Shown one piece after another: positions 42,288 to 50,281 of a DNA stretch of 64,000 nt. The notes below the pieces were generated by a model. That model did no database searches. It was not told where the DNA came from and worked only from the letters and a program-made list of their open reading frames with translations. This stretch comes from Streptomyces sp. JJ66. Lineage in GTDB: Bacteria; Actinomycetota; Actinomycetes; Streptomycetales; Streptomycetaceae. A program made the position numbers and the translations under genes. The stretch lies in NCBI RefSeq assembly GCF_019303495.1, contig NZ_JAEVFI010000015.1:30434-94433 (forward strand), given 5' to 3'. The stretch's first letter is position 1. Each line of letters starts with the position of its first letter.

Positions 42288-44186
42288 ATGCGTGCAGCGC
42301 TGCTCACGGAGGGTGGCTATCCGTACGCGAAGGGTGAGTCAGTTCTCTGGTGCGACCGGCTGGTCCACGGGCTGCGGGGCCACGAGTTCGAGGTGTACGC
42401 GCTCAGCCGGGGGCCGCACCAGGAGGCGGCCGGATACCGTCCGCTGCCGCCGCAGGTCCGCCGGGTGCACACCGCGCCACTGTGGGGTCCGCCACCCCCC
42501 GGCGGGCGCGAGCGCCGGGCGTACGGGCGGCGCGAGCGCGCCCGCTTCGCCGAGCACTTCGCGGACCTGGCGGCCGCCTGCTGCGCCGACCCCGCCGTGG
42601 AGAGCGGCACCGGGGATGCGGGTGGGGCAGGGCTGGCGGACCGTTTCGCCAGCGGTCTGTACGGTCTCGCCGACCTCGCCGCCGACCACGGCAGGCTGCC
42701 GCTCGCCCTGGGCTCCGAGCGGGCCGTCCGCCTGCTGGAGGCCGCCTGCCGGGCCCCTGGCGCCCTGCGCACTGCACGCGTCGCCACCGTCACCGATCTG
42801 CTGGCCGTCACCGAACGCCTGGAGCGCGCGCTGCGTCCGCTCTCCCTCGGCTGGTACGGCGACGGGCGGCACGGCGCCGCTGACGGGGCGCCCGGCGCGG
42901 ACGCGGGTCTGGGCCTGGCCGCCGTGGACCTGTGCCACGCCGTCGGCGCGGGCCCCTCGGTGCTGCCCGCCCTGCTCGCCCGGCGCCGCTTCGGCACCCC
43001 GCTCCTGCTCACCGAGTACGGCGTGCGGGTACGCGAGCACTACCTCACCGGAGCGGTGCGCGCCGTCGCCCCCGGCGCGGCGGCCGCACCTGTGCGCGCC
43101 CTGCTCGCCGCCTTCCAGACCCGGCTGGCCCGCGAGGCATACCGGCAGGCCGGGATCATCACTCCGGGCAACACGCACGCCCGGCGCTGGCAGGAGCGCT
43201 GCGGTGCCGACCGCGAGCGGCTGCGCACGGTCTACCCCGGCATGGACGCCCGTCCTTTCACACCCGTGCCCGAGGACCCCGGCGCGCCGGACCCCGACCC
43301 GCTGCTGGTGTGGACCGGGCGCCTGGAACCGGGCAAGGACCTCGTCGCGCTGCTGCACGCCTTCGCCGAGGTGCGCCGGGCCGTGCCGCGCGCCCGGCTC
43401 CTCATCGTCGGCACCGGCTCTGTCGGCACCGGCTCTGTCGGCACCGGCTCTGTCGGCACCGGCTCTGTCGGCAGTGGGCCGGACCGTGCCGGCTCCGGAT
43501 ACGCCGCGCACTGCCGCGCGCTGACCGCGCAGCTGTTCCCCGACGAGGCCGCCGACCGGCGCAGCATGGGCCGCAACCCCGTGACGTTCACCGAGGTCGG
43601 CGGCCCGGACGTGCCCCGGCTCGCCGACGCCTACGCCGCCGCCACGGTGGTGGTGCTCTCCAGCGTCATCGAAGGCTTCCCGGTGTCCCTGGTGGAGGCG
43701 ATGTTCAGCGGCCGGGCGACGGTCTCCACAGACGCCGGGGCGGTGTGCGAGGTCATCGGCGGCACCGGCCTCGTCGTCCCGCCGCGCAACCCTCGGGCGC
43801 TCGCCGAGTCCTGCCTCGCCCTGCTGCGCGACCCCGCGCGCCGGGCCCGGCTCGCCGCCGCCGCCCGCGCCCGCGCGCTGGAACTGTTCACCGTGGAGCA
43901 GAACGTCCGGGCTTTCCACAGCGGCTACCTGGAGCTGATCGCCCGCCGCCGGGAAGCCGACGCGGTCGGGGACGCCGCCCCGCCGTTCGCCCGCACCGCC
44001 GAGGCCCACGTACCCGGGCGGTGGGCGTCGGGCCGGTGGACGCCGAGCCGGGTGCCGCCCGAGCGGCCCGGTCAGACGGCGGCCACCCCCAGCTGGGCGC
44101 ACACCGCGCCCGCGGGCGTCGGAGCGGCCACGGGGTCGGTGGCGGGGTCGGTTGCGGGGTCGGCTGCGGGGGAGGACGCGCGGTGA
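42288..44186 (+). CDS. PelF-like family 4 glycosyltransferase (DUF3492 N-terminal domain)
   Basis: 632 residues. The N-terminal half begins RAALLTEGGYPYAKGESVLW, the DUF3492/PelF signature, followed by the GT4 domain with VWTGRLEPGKDLVALL, RLLIVGTGS and the E-x7-E segment EGFPVSLVEAM. PelF proteins polymerise UDP-hexosamine in Pel polysaccharide synthesis. A loop after the LLIVG strand is expanded by four 15-bp repeats (GTGSV), and the C-terminus has AGSV repeats. GGGGGTGA precedes ATG 42288. The stop overlaps the next start by 4 bases. Confidence 0.87.
   Translation: MRAALLTEGGYPYAKGESVLWCDRLVHGLRGHEFEVYALSRGPHQEAAGYRPLPPQVRRVHTAPLWGPPPPGGRERRAYGRRERARFAEHFADLAAACCADPAVESGTGDAGGAGLADRFASGLYGLADLAADHGRLPLALGSERAVRLLEAACRAPGALRTARVATVTDLLAVTERLERALRPLSLGWYGDGRHGAADGAPGADAGLGLAAVDLCHAVGAGPSVLPALLARRRFGTPLLLTEYGVRVREHYLTGAVRAVAPGAAAAPVRALLAAFQTRLAREAYRQAGIITPGNTHARRWQERCGADRERLRTVYPGMDARPFTPVPEDPGAPDPDPLLVWTGRLEPGKDLVALLHAFAEVRRAVPRARLLIVGTGSVGTGSVGTGSVGTGSVGSGPDRAGSGYAAHCRALTAQLFPDEAADRRSMGRNPVTFTEVGGPDVPRLADAYAAATVVVLSSVIEGFPVSLVEAMFSGRATVSTDAGAVCEVIGGTGLVVPPRNPRALAESCLALLRDPARRARLAAAARARALELFTVEQNVRAFHSGYLELIARRREADAVGDAAPPFARTAEAHVPGRWASGRWTPSRVPPERPGQTAATPSWAHTAPAGVGAATGSVAGSVAGSAAGEDAR
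43410..43469 (+). repeat. Four 15-bp perfect tandem repeats in the glycosyltransferase gene
   Basis: GGCACCGGCTCTGTC repeats four times with no change, encoding GTGSV x4 in a loop next to the nucleotide-sugar-binding half. Fifteen bases keep the frame, so copy number could vary without inactivation. Confidence 0.95.
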
Positions 44187-45478
44187 GCGCCCCCGAGTAC
44201 GCCCCCCGCACCGAGTACGCCCCCCAGGCGTCCCGCGACCGGGCGCGGACCGGGGGGAGTGCGGCCGGGGGCTCCGGGCGGCCCGGCGGGGTCTCGCTGG
44301 GCAAGCCCTGGGCGGACCCGGCAACGGGAGCGGGCGCGGCGCGGGGAGGGGCGCGCGGGGCGCTCGCGCGCCGGGGGCCCGCCGACCCCGTGCGGGAACT
44401 GCTGCACCGGCACCGCGAGCTGTGCGAGCACGCCGTGGACCCGCTGGAGATCGCCGCCGGTCTGGAGGCGCACGGCCTCACCGACCGCGCCGCCGCCCGG
44501 TACCGGCACCGGGACGTCTTCGCCTTGGCCGAGGAGCTGTACGCGCGCTCGCCGCGCGGCACGGAGACGGCCATGCCCGGGCCCGCGCAGGCCGAGCAGG
44601 CGTCCGGCGTGCGCCGGATCGCGCGCGGGGTCCTGTGGCTGCTGCCCGGCGCGCTGGTCACGCTCGTGGTCCTCGCCCCCGTACCAGCCGGGTGGCGGCC
44701 CGTGGCGGGGGCGCTCACCGTGCTGCTGCTCGCCGTGGTGCTGCGGGCCGCCCTGCGGGGCGTGCCACTCGGGGCGTCCGCCGTCCTCGCGGGGTGCTGG
44801 CTGGCCGCCAGCGCCGTGCTCGGCGACGGGCTCCTCGCGGCCCTGCTCAGCAAAGACCCGGCGCCGTGGGTCCGAACCGCTCCGGCCTGGGTGCCGCTGA
44901 CGCTGGCCTGGGGCGCGGCCCCGGCCGGGGGCTGCGCCCGGTGGTTCGCGGTGCGCACCCGGCGGCGGCTCACCGTCAGCCGCACGCTCGGCGAGTTCGC
45001 CGGTGACGCCCGGCCCCTGCTGGCCGCCGCCGTCCTCGGGTGCGCCGCCGGGGCGCTCGCCGCGCAGGCGCTCACCCGGCAGCTGACGGCGGGCGGGACG
45101 TCCGGGCCGGCTCTGGCCGCGAGCACCGGCGTTACGGCGCTCGCGCTGCTGGGATTCGCGGCGCTGCTGCTGGCCGCGCACGGGTTCCGCCGGGCTGCCG
45201 CGCGCGGGCTCGGGGCGGCGGCCTGCGGGCAGGCGCTCGTGTTCGGCTGGGCCGCGCTCGCCCGGCTGCCGGGGTTCGGCGGGCTGAGCGGGCCGCTGGA
45301 GTGGGCCGTCGCCCGCTTCGGGGCGGCCGCGCCGTCCGCCGCCTGCCTCGTGCCCGCCGCCCTCGTCCTCCTCGCGTACGCCGCGTCCGTCCTCACCGGG
45401 GCCTCGGCGCACGCCCCCAGCACACCGGCGGCCCCGTCGCCGCACCCTCACTTCACCCACAAGGAGCACAACCGATGA
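44183..45478 (+). CDS. Polytopic membrane protein of the exopolysaccharide-like operon
   Basis: 431 residues. A disordered N-terminus (about 1-65), a soluble helical segment (HRHRELCEHAVDPLEIAAGLEA), then roughly ten hydrophobic helices from residue 150 to the end. By position it could be the flippase/export component (a PelG counterpart), but I see no clear PelG signature. GTG at 44183 overlaps the glycosyltransferase stop; its own stop overlaps a mini-ORF. Confidence 0.75.
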   Translation: MSAPEYAPRTEYAPQASRDRARTGGSAAGGSGRPGGVSLGKPWADPATGAGAARGGARGALARRGPADPVRELLHRHRELCEHAVDPLEIAAGLEAHGLTDRAAARYRHRDVFALAEELYARSPRGTETAMPGPAQAEQASGVRRIARGVLWLLPGALVTLVVLAPVPAGWRPVAGALTVLLLAVVLRAALRGVPLGASAVLAGCWLAASAVLGDGLLAALLSKDPAPWVRTAPAWVPLTLAWGAAPAGGCARWFAVRTRRRLTVSRTLGEFAGDARPLLAAAVLGCAAGALAAQALTRQLTAGGTSGPALAASTGVTALALLGFAALLLAAHGFRRAAARGLGAAACGQALVFGWAALARLPGFGGLSGPLEWAVARFGAAAPSAACLVPAALVLLAYAASVLTGASAHAPSTPAAPSPHPHFTHKEHNR

Positions 45479-45531
45479 CCGCTCAGCACGCCGCAGGCGT
45501 CTCCCGCCGACCGGGGGAGGAAACACGATGA
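45475..45531 (+). CDS. 18-residue mini-ORF coupled at both ends
   Basis: MTAQHAAGVSRRPGEETR. Its ATG overlaps the preceding stop (ATGA) and its stop overlaps the next ATG (ATGA). AAGGAG at 45461-45466 sits 8 bases before it, so it is probably translated. It may be a coupling device or the relic of a lost gene; function unknown. Confidence 0.5.
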   Translation: MTAQHAAGVSRRPGEETR

Positions 45532-46445
45532 GGGTGCTGCTGCTCGGGGCAGGTGGCTTCCTCGGCCGCTACGTGGCCGACCGCCTGCTCGCCGATCCGG
45601 CCGTTCAGCTCACCGCGCTCGGCCGCCAGGACCACTCCGACGTCCGGTTCGACCTGTCCGACGGCAGTCCGGGAGCGCTCACCCGCTTCCTGGACGCCGT
45701 CCACCCCGGCGTCGTCATCAACTGCGCGGGCGCCATCCGGGGCGGGGCCCGCGATCTGATCCGGCACAACACGGTGAGCACCGCCACCGTCTGCGAGGCG
45801 CTGCGCCGCTCCGGCTGCACCGCGCGGCTGGTGCACGTCGGCTGCGCCGCCGAGTACGGCCCCTCCCAGCCCGGCTCGTCCACCGGTGAGGACGCGGTGC
45901 CGCGCCCCGGCGGCCCGTACGGCGTGAGCAAGCTGGCCGCCACCGAGCTGGTGCTCGGCTCCGGTCTGGACGCGATCGTGCTGCGCGTGTTCTCGCCCGC
46001 CGGGCCCGGCACCCCGGCCGGGTCGCCGCTGGGCCGGCTCGCGGAGGCGCTGCGGCGGGCCATGCAGCACGGCGACCACGAGCTGAAGCTGGGCGGGCTC
46101 GGTGTGCAGCGCGACTTCGTGGACGTCCGCGACGTGGCCCGGGCCGTGCACGCGGCCTCGCTGTCGGCGGCGCAGGGCGTGGTCAACATCGGCACCGGGC
46201 GCGCGGTGCGGCTGCGCGACGCCGTCGGCATGCTGACCCGGGTCGCCGGGTACGCCGGGGCCGTCCTGGAGGACGGGGAGCCGCACCTGGGCGCGGGTCC
46301 GGCCCAGCCGCCCTACCCCGACGGGTGCGGCGTGTGGCAGCAGGCCGACGTGCGGACCGCCCGCGACCGGCTGGGCTGGCGTCCGCGCATCGGCCTGGAG
46401 GAGTCCCTGGCGGACATCTGGATGGAGGCCGCGTGTCGCATCTGA
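45528..46445 (+). CDS. NAD-dependent sugar epimerase/dehydratase (extended SDR)
   Basis: 305 residues. The Rossmann motif LLGAGGFLGRYV is at the N-terminus and the catalytic Y-x3-K in GPYGVSKLA near residue 130; the substrate region follows. By context it could supply the sugar nucleotide (for example UDP-GlcNAc/GalNAc) used by the PelF-like enzyme, which is inference. GGGGGAGGAA precedes the ATG. The next gene starts inside its 3' end. Confidence 0.86.
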   Translation: MRVLLLGAGGFLGRYVADRLLADPAVQLTALGRQDHSDVRFDLSDGSPGALTRFLDAVHPGVVINCAGAIRGGARDLIRHNTVSTATVCEALRRSGCTARLVHVGCAAEYGPSQPGSSTGEDAVPRPGGPYGVSKLAATELVLGSGLDAIVLRVFSPAGPGTPAGSPLGRLAEALRRAMQHGDHELKLGGLGVQRDFVDVRDVARAVHAASLSAAQGVVNIGTGRAVRLRDAVGMLTRVAGYAGAVLEDGEPHLGAGPAQPPYPDGCGVWQQADVRTARDRLGWRPRIGLEESLADIWMEAACRI

Positions 46446-47245
46446 GACCCGCCCCGGGCGCGACCGCCCCGGCCACCGGGGCGCTGGGCCTCGGCGCCCC
46501 CGGCTTCGCGCACCCGCTGCTCGCCCCCGCCGAGTGGGCCGAGCTGGCCCGCCCCGGCGCCCCGGTGCACTGGGCGGTGCTGAAGGCGCCGGTCACCGGC
46601 GGCCCCGGGGCCCGCCCCGACCCGTACTGCCTGGCCGCCGCGGCCCGGCTGCGCGACGCGGGCGTACCGCTGCTGGGACACCTGGACCTGCGGTGGGGCG
46701 CGCGTGCGGATGCGGAGGTCATCCCGGAGGCCGGACACTTCCTGGACTGGTACAGCGTGGCGGGCTTCTACCTCGACCGCGCGCCCGCCGCCCCCGACGC
46801 GCTGCCACGGACCCGGGGGACCGTGGCAGCGCTGCGGGGACGCGGCCAGGAGGCCGGGTGCCCGGTGCCGCACCTGGTACTCGGCCACGGCACCCACCCG
46901 CACCCCGGGTACGCCGGCCTCGCCGACCAGCTGGTCACCTTCCGTGGCACCTGGGCCGACTACCGCTGGTCCCAGGCGGCCCCGTGGACCGCCGACCAGC
47001 CGCCGTCCCGCTTCTGCCATCTGGTGTACGGCGTCCCGCGCGGGCACCTGGAGGAGGCCCTGCGCATCGCGCGCTGGCAGGGCGCGGGCACCGTCTTCGT
47101 CACCGATGTCCCTGGCGACTTTGGCCGCACCAGCGCGCGGCGCGGGGAGGGGCCGGGGCCGGGTGCGGGCACGGACCCGTTCGAGACGCTGCCCGGCTTC
47201 TGGGACGAGATTGTCTCGCGGATCGGAATCGCGGTCTCGGAATGA
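46433..47245 (+). CDS. Spherulin-4 family protein (GH135/PelA-hydrolase-like)
   Basis: 270 residues resembling the spherulation-specific family 4 / Sph3 TIM-barrel group: HWAVLKAPVTGGPG, LLGHLDLRWG, FLDWYSVAGFYLDRAP, FRGTWADYRW and VYGVPRGHL. Relatives hydrolyse galactosamine-containing polymers, and the PelA hydrolase domain is of this type. No signal peptide is visible, so it may act inside the cell or be exported otherwise. GTG at 46433 overlaps the epimerase stop by 13 bases after GGAGG. Confidence 0.78.
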   Translation: MSHLRPAPGATAPATGALGLGAPGFAHPLLAPAEWAELARPGAPVHWAVLKAPVTGGPGARPDPYCLAAAARLRDAGVPLLGHLDLRWGARADAEVIPEAGHFLDWYSVAGFYLDRAPAAPDALPRTRGTVAALRGRGQEAGCPVPHLVLGHGTHPHPGYAGLADQLVTFRGTWADYRWSQAAPWTADQPPSRFCHLVYGVPRGHLEEALRIARWQGAGTVFVTDVPGDFGRTSARRGEGPGPGAGTDPFETLPGFWDEIVSRIGIAVSE

Positions 47246-47252
47246 GACCGCG
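47230..47252 (+). terminator. Hairpin over the spherulin-4 gene stop
   Basis: CGCGGTCTC (47230-47238) pairs with GAGACCGCG (47244-47252), loop GGAAT, enclosing the stop codon. It could end the operon before moeZ; there is no U run. Confidence 0.5.
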
Positions 47253-47279
47253 CGTGGCAGTGTTACGCACAGGACAACC

Positions 47280-47291
47280 GTTCGTACGAAC
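47280..47291. promoter_or_regulatory. Palindrome GTTCGTACGAAC upstream of moeZ
   Basis: A perfect 12-bp palindrome 16 bases before the moeZ start, just before its Shine-Dalgarno. A possible operator for moeZ; the arms are reversed relative to the actinobacterial SOS box. Confidence 0.4.
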
Positions 47292-47307
47292 CCATGCTGA
47301 GGTCTCC

Positions 47308-48486
47308 GTGTCGCTGCCACCGCTGGTCGAGCCAGCCGCCGAGCTCACCGTCGACGAGGTCCGCAGGTACTCGCGCCACCTGATCATCCCGGATGTGGGG
47401 ATGGAGGGGCAGAAAAGGCTGAAGAACGCGAGGGTGCTGTGCGTGGGCGCCGGCGGTCTCGGCTCTCCGGCGCTGATGTACCTGGCCGCCGCGGGCGTGG
47501 GCACCCTCGGCATCGTCGAGTTCGACGAGGTGGACGAGTCCAACCTCCAGCGCCAGATCATCCACAGCCAGGCCGACATCGGCCGCCCCAAGGCCGAGTC
47601 CGCGAAGGACACGGTGCTGGGCATCAACCCGCACACCCAGGTCAACCTGCACCTGGAGCGGCTGGACTCCTCCAACGTGATGGAGCTGTTCGCGCAGTAC
47701 GACCTCATCGTTGACGGCACGGACAACTTCGCCACCCGCTACCTGGTCAACGACGCCTGCGTGCTGCTGAACAAGCCCTACGTGTGGGGCTCGATCTACC
47801 GGTTCGACGGGCAGGCGTCGGTGTTCTGGAGCGAGCACGGCCCCTGCTACCGCTGCCTGTACCCCGAGCCGCCGCCGCCGGGCATGGTGCCTTCCTGCGC
47901 CGAGGGCGGCGTGCTGGGGGTGCTGTGCGCATCCATCGGCTCCATCCAGGTCAATGAGGCCATCAAGCTGCTCGCGGGCATCGGTGACCCGCTGGTCGGC
48001 CGTCTGATGATCTACGACGCCCTGGAGATGACCTACCGCCAGGTCAAGGTCCGCAAGGACCCGGAGTGCGCGGTGTGCGGCAAGAACCCCACCGTCACCG
48101 AGCTGATCGACTACGAGGCGTTCTGCGGCGTCGTCTCCGACGAGGCGCAGCAGGCCGCCGCGGGCTCCACCATCACGCCCCGGCAGCTCAAGGAGTGGAT
48201 GGACGCGGGCGAGAACATCGACGTCATCGACGTCCGCGAGCCTAACGAGTACGAGATCGTCTCCATCCCCGGCGCCCGGCTCGTCCCGAAGAACGAGTTC
48301 CTGATGGGCACCGCGCTTCAGGACCTGCCGCAGGACAAGAAGATCGTCTTGCACTGCAAGACGGGTGTCCGCTCCGCGGAAGTGCTCGCGGTCCTGAAGA
48401 ACGCGGGCTTCGCGGACGCGGTGCACGTCGGCAGCGGTGTCATCGGCTGGGTCAACCAGGTCGAGCCCGACAAGCCGGTGTACTGA
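47308..48486 (+). CDS. moeZ: Adenylyltransferase/sulfurtransferase MoeZ
   Basis: 392 residues: a ThiF/MoeB E1-like domain with the nucleotide motif VGAGGLGSPALMYLAAAG, metal site CxxC pairs (CYRCLYP and CAVCGK), then a C-terminal rhodanese domain with the active Cys in HCKTGVRSAEV. It adenylates and sulfurates carrier proteins such as MoaD, CysO or ThiS for cofactor and cysteine synthesis. GTG at 47308 follows GAGG. Conserved beside the DUF3152/adnAB block in mycobacteria. Confidence 0.93.
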   Translation: MSLPPLVEPAAELTVDEVRRYSRHLIIPDVGMEGQKRLKNARVLCVGAGGLGSPALMYLAAAGVGTLGIVEFDEVDESNLQRQIIHSQADIGRPKAESAKDTVLGINPHTQVNLHLERLDSSNVMELFAQYDLIVDGTDNFATRYLVNDACVLLNKPYVWGSIYRFDGQASVFWSEHGPCYRCLYPEPPPPGMVPSCAEGGVLGVLCASIGSIQVNEAIKLLAGIGDPLVGRLMIYDALEMTYRQVKVRKDPECAVCGKNPTVTELIDYEAFCGVVSDEAQQAAAGSTITPRQLKEWMDAGENIDVIDVREPNEYEIVSIPGARLVPKNEFLMGTALQDLPQDKKIVLHCKTGVRSAEVLAVLKNAGFADAVHVGSGVIGWVNQVEPDKPVY

Positions 48487-48496
48487 GCCCGGCGGA

Positions 48497-48531
48497 CCCG
48501 GGGTGGCACCAGCGCCTTCGGCCACCCCGGG
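48497..48531. terminator. Bidirectional terminator between moeZ and the lipoprotein hydrolase
   Basis: An 11-bp perfect stem (CCCGGGGTGGC at 48497-48507 with 48521-48531) in the 51-base gap between two convergent stops. Confidence 0.85.
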
Positions 48532-48537
48532 CCCAGC

Positions 48538-50175
48538 TCACGGAGCGGGGCACTCCGTCCCGTCCTCGGGGACCTTGCCGTCCAGCAGGTAGGCGTTCAC
48601 CCGGTCCTGCACGCACGGGTCGCCGCTGTGGTAGGCGCCGTGGCCCTCGCCCCGGAACGTCAGCACCACTCCGGCCTCGCCGCCGAGTGCGCGGGCCATG
48701 CGCTCGGTGCCCTCGTACGGGGTGGCCGGGTCCCCGGTGGTACCGACGAGCAGGATCGGGCCGGCCCCGGGCGCGCTCACCACCGGGTGCTCGGCCGCGC
48801 CCGCCACCGGCCACGCGTAGCAGGACAGCAGGCCCCACGCCGTCATCTCGCCGAACACCGGGGACGCCTCGCGGAACTCCGGCAGCCGCTCGCGCACGTC
48901 GGCCACCGTGTAGCGCGGCTTGCTGTCCGCGCAGCTGATCGCGGTCAGCGCCGCCTGGCTGTTGTCGTACGTTCCGTCCTCGCGCCGCCCGTTGAGCAGG
49001 TCGCTGAGCTGGAGCAGCACCGTGCCGTCCGCGTCGTCGAGCGCGTCCACCAGGCCCTCGGTGAGGATCGGCCAGAAGTCCCGCGAATACAGCGACAGCG
49101 CGATCCCGGCCGAGGCCAGGGAGGCGTTCAGCTCGCGGCCGTCCGGATCGCGGGTGGCGAGCGGCCGCTCGGCCAGCCGCTCCAGCAGGCCGACAATCGC
49201 CTGCTCACCCTGGGCGGGCGTCTGGCCGACCGGGCACTGCCCGTCCTCGTCGCACGCTTTGAGGTAGTTCGTCAGCGCGAGCTGGAACCCCTTGGTCTGG
49301 TTCAGCGTCGAGGTGGCCGGGTCCAGCGTCGGATCGACGACCGCGTCGAACACCGCGCGGCCCACGTTGCCCGGATAGTGGTGCGCGTACACCCCGCCCA
49401 GCTCGGTGCCGTAGGAGACGCCGAAGTAGTACAGCACGTCGTCGCCGAGCACCTGCCGCAGCAGGTCCAGGTCGTGTGCGGTGTCCACGGTTCGCAGGTG
49501 CGGCAGGATCACCCCGGAGTTCGCCTGGCACGCCCGCGCGTAGGCCGCCTGCTGCTCCAGGTACGCGTCGGTGGTGGCTTCCGTCCGCGGGATCGCGGCC
49601 TGCTGGTAGTAGGCGTCCAGCTGCGCGTCCGTCAGACAGCGCACGCCCTGGCTGCGGGCGACGCCGCGTGGGTCAAAGCTCACCAGGTCGTAGCGCTCGT
49701 GCAGCGCGGCGAACTGCGCGCCGGACACCGGCAGCGTCGAGACCCCGGAACCGCCGGGGCCGCCGAAGTTGAACACCAGCGAGCCGATGCGGTCCTCACC
49801 TGAAGCCTGCGAGCGGGCGCGCACGAGCGCGATGCCGATCCGCTCGCCCTCCGGCTCCTGGTAGTCCAGCGGTGCCCGCAGCGTCGCGCACTGCCACGAG
49901 GTGCCGTCCGGCATCGGCTGCGGCGGGCTCGGCGGGCCGCCCGCCCCGTACTCCGGCGCCGGGGGACAGGCGCGCCAGGTCAGCTCCTGCCCGGTCAGCG
50001 ACGTCGGCAGCTGGGGTGCGGGCGGTGGGCTCGGCTGCTGGCGGGCCGCCGGCCGGGCGGGCTGGCCGCCGCCACCGCCCGGCGCCTGGCTTCCGGCACA
50101 TCCCCCGGCGGTCACGGTACCGACGGTGAGCACGACGGCGGCCAGGGCCATACCCCGGCGGACGGCTGCGGACAT
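48538..50175 (-). CDS. Lipoprotein alpha/beta-hydrolase, tripeptidyl aminopeptidase (TAP) type
   Basis: 545 residues. A signal sequence ends in a lipobox-like TAGGC (Cys near 26). The hydrolase domain has the nucleophile elbow GVSYGTE, oxyanion segment NFGGPGGSG, and the TAP C-terminal region with GTTGDPATPYEG and the His in GEGHGAYHSGDPC. It is likely to trim peptides outside the cell. ATG at 50175 follows GGGAGG. Confidence 0.89.
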   Translation of the reverse strand: MSAAVRRGMALAAVVLTVGTVTAGGCAGSQAPGGGGGQPARPAARQQPSPPPAPQLPTSLTGQELTWRACPPAPEYGAGGPPSPPQPMPDGTSWQCATLRAPLDYQEPEGERIGIALVRARSQASGEDRIGSLVFNFGGPGGSGVSTLPVSGAQFAALHERYDLVSFDPRGVARSQGVRCLTDAQLDAYYQQAAIPRTEATTDAYLEQQAAYARACQANSGVILPHLRTVDTAHDLDLLRQVLGDDVLYYFGVSYGTELGGVYAHHYPGNVGRAVFDAVVDPTLDPATSTLNQTKGFQLALTNYLKACDEDGQCPVGQTPAQGEQAIVGLLERLAERPLATRDPDGRELNASLASAGIALSLYSRDFWPILTEGLVDALDDADGTVLLQLSDLLNGRREDGTYDNSQAALTAISCADSKPRYTVADVRERLPEFREASPVFGEMTAWGLLSCYAWPVAGAAEHPVVSAPGAGPILLVGTTGDPATPYEGTERMARALGGEAGVVLTFRGEGHGAYHSGDPCVQDRVNAYLLDGKVPEDGTECPAP

Positions 50176-50281
50176 GGCGCCTCCCTGCGATGGGAATGAC
50201 TGCCATGGTCGGCAGCGTCCGCCGACGCCGCCCGCCGCGCGAGTCCGTTCGGGTGAGCGAGCGCCGGGCGGGACGGGTCGC

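Noticed and set aside
44135..44170. 12-bp repeats at the end of the PelF-like gene as a frameshift hotspot
   Set aside because: The repeats are in frame, imperfect and at the extreme C-terminus; no break is visible.
47280..47291. LexA (SOS) box before moeZ
   Set aside because: The actinobacterial SOS box is CGAAC-N4-GTTCG; here the arms are reversed (GTTC-N4-GAAC), so it is kept only as a palindrome of unknown use.
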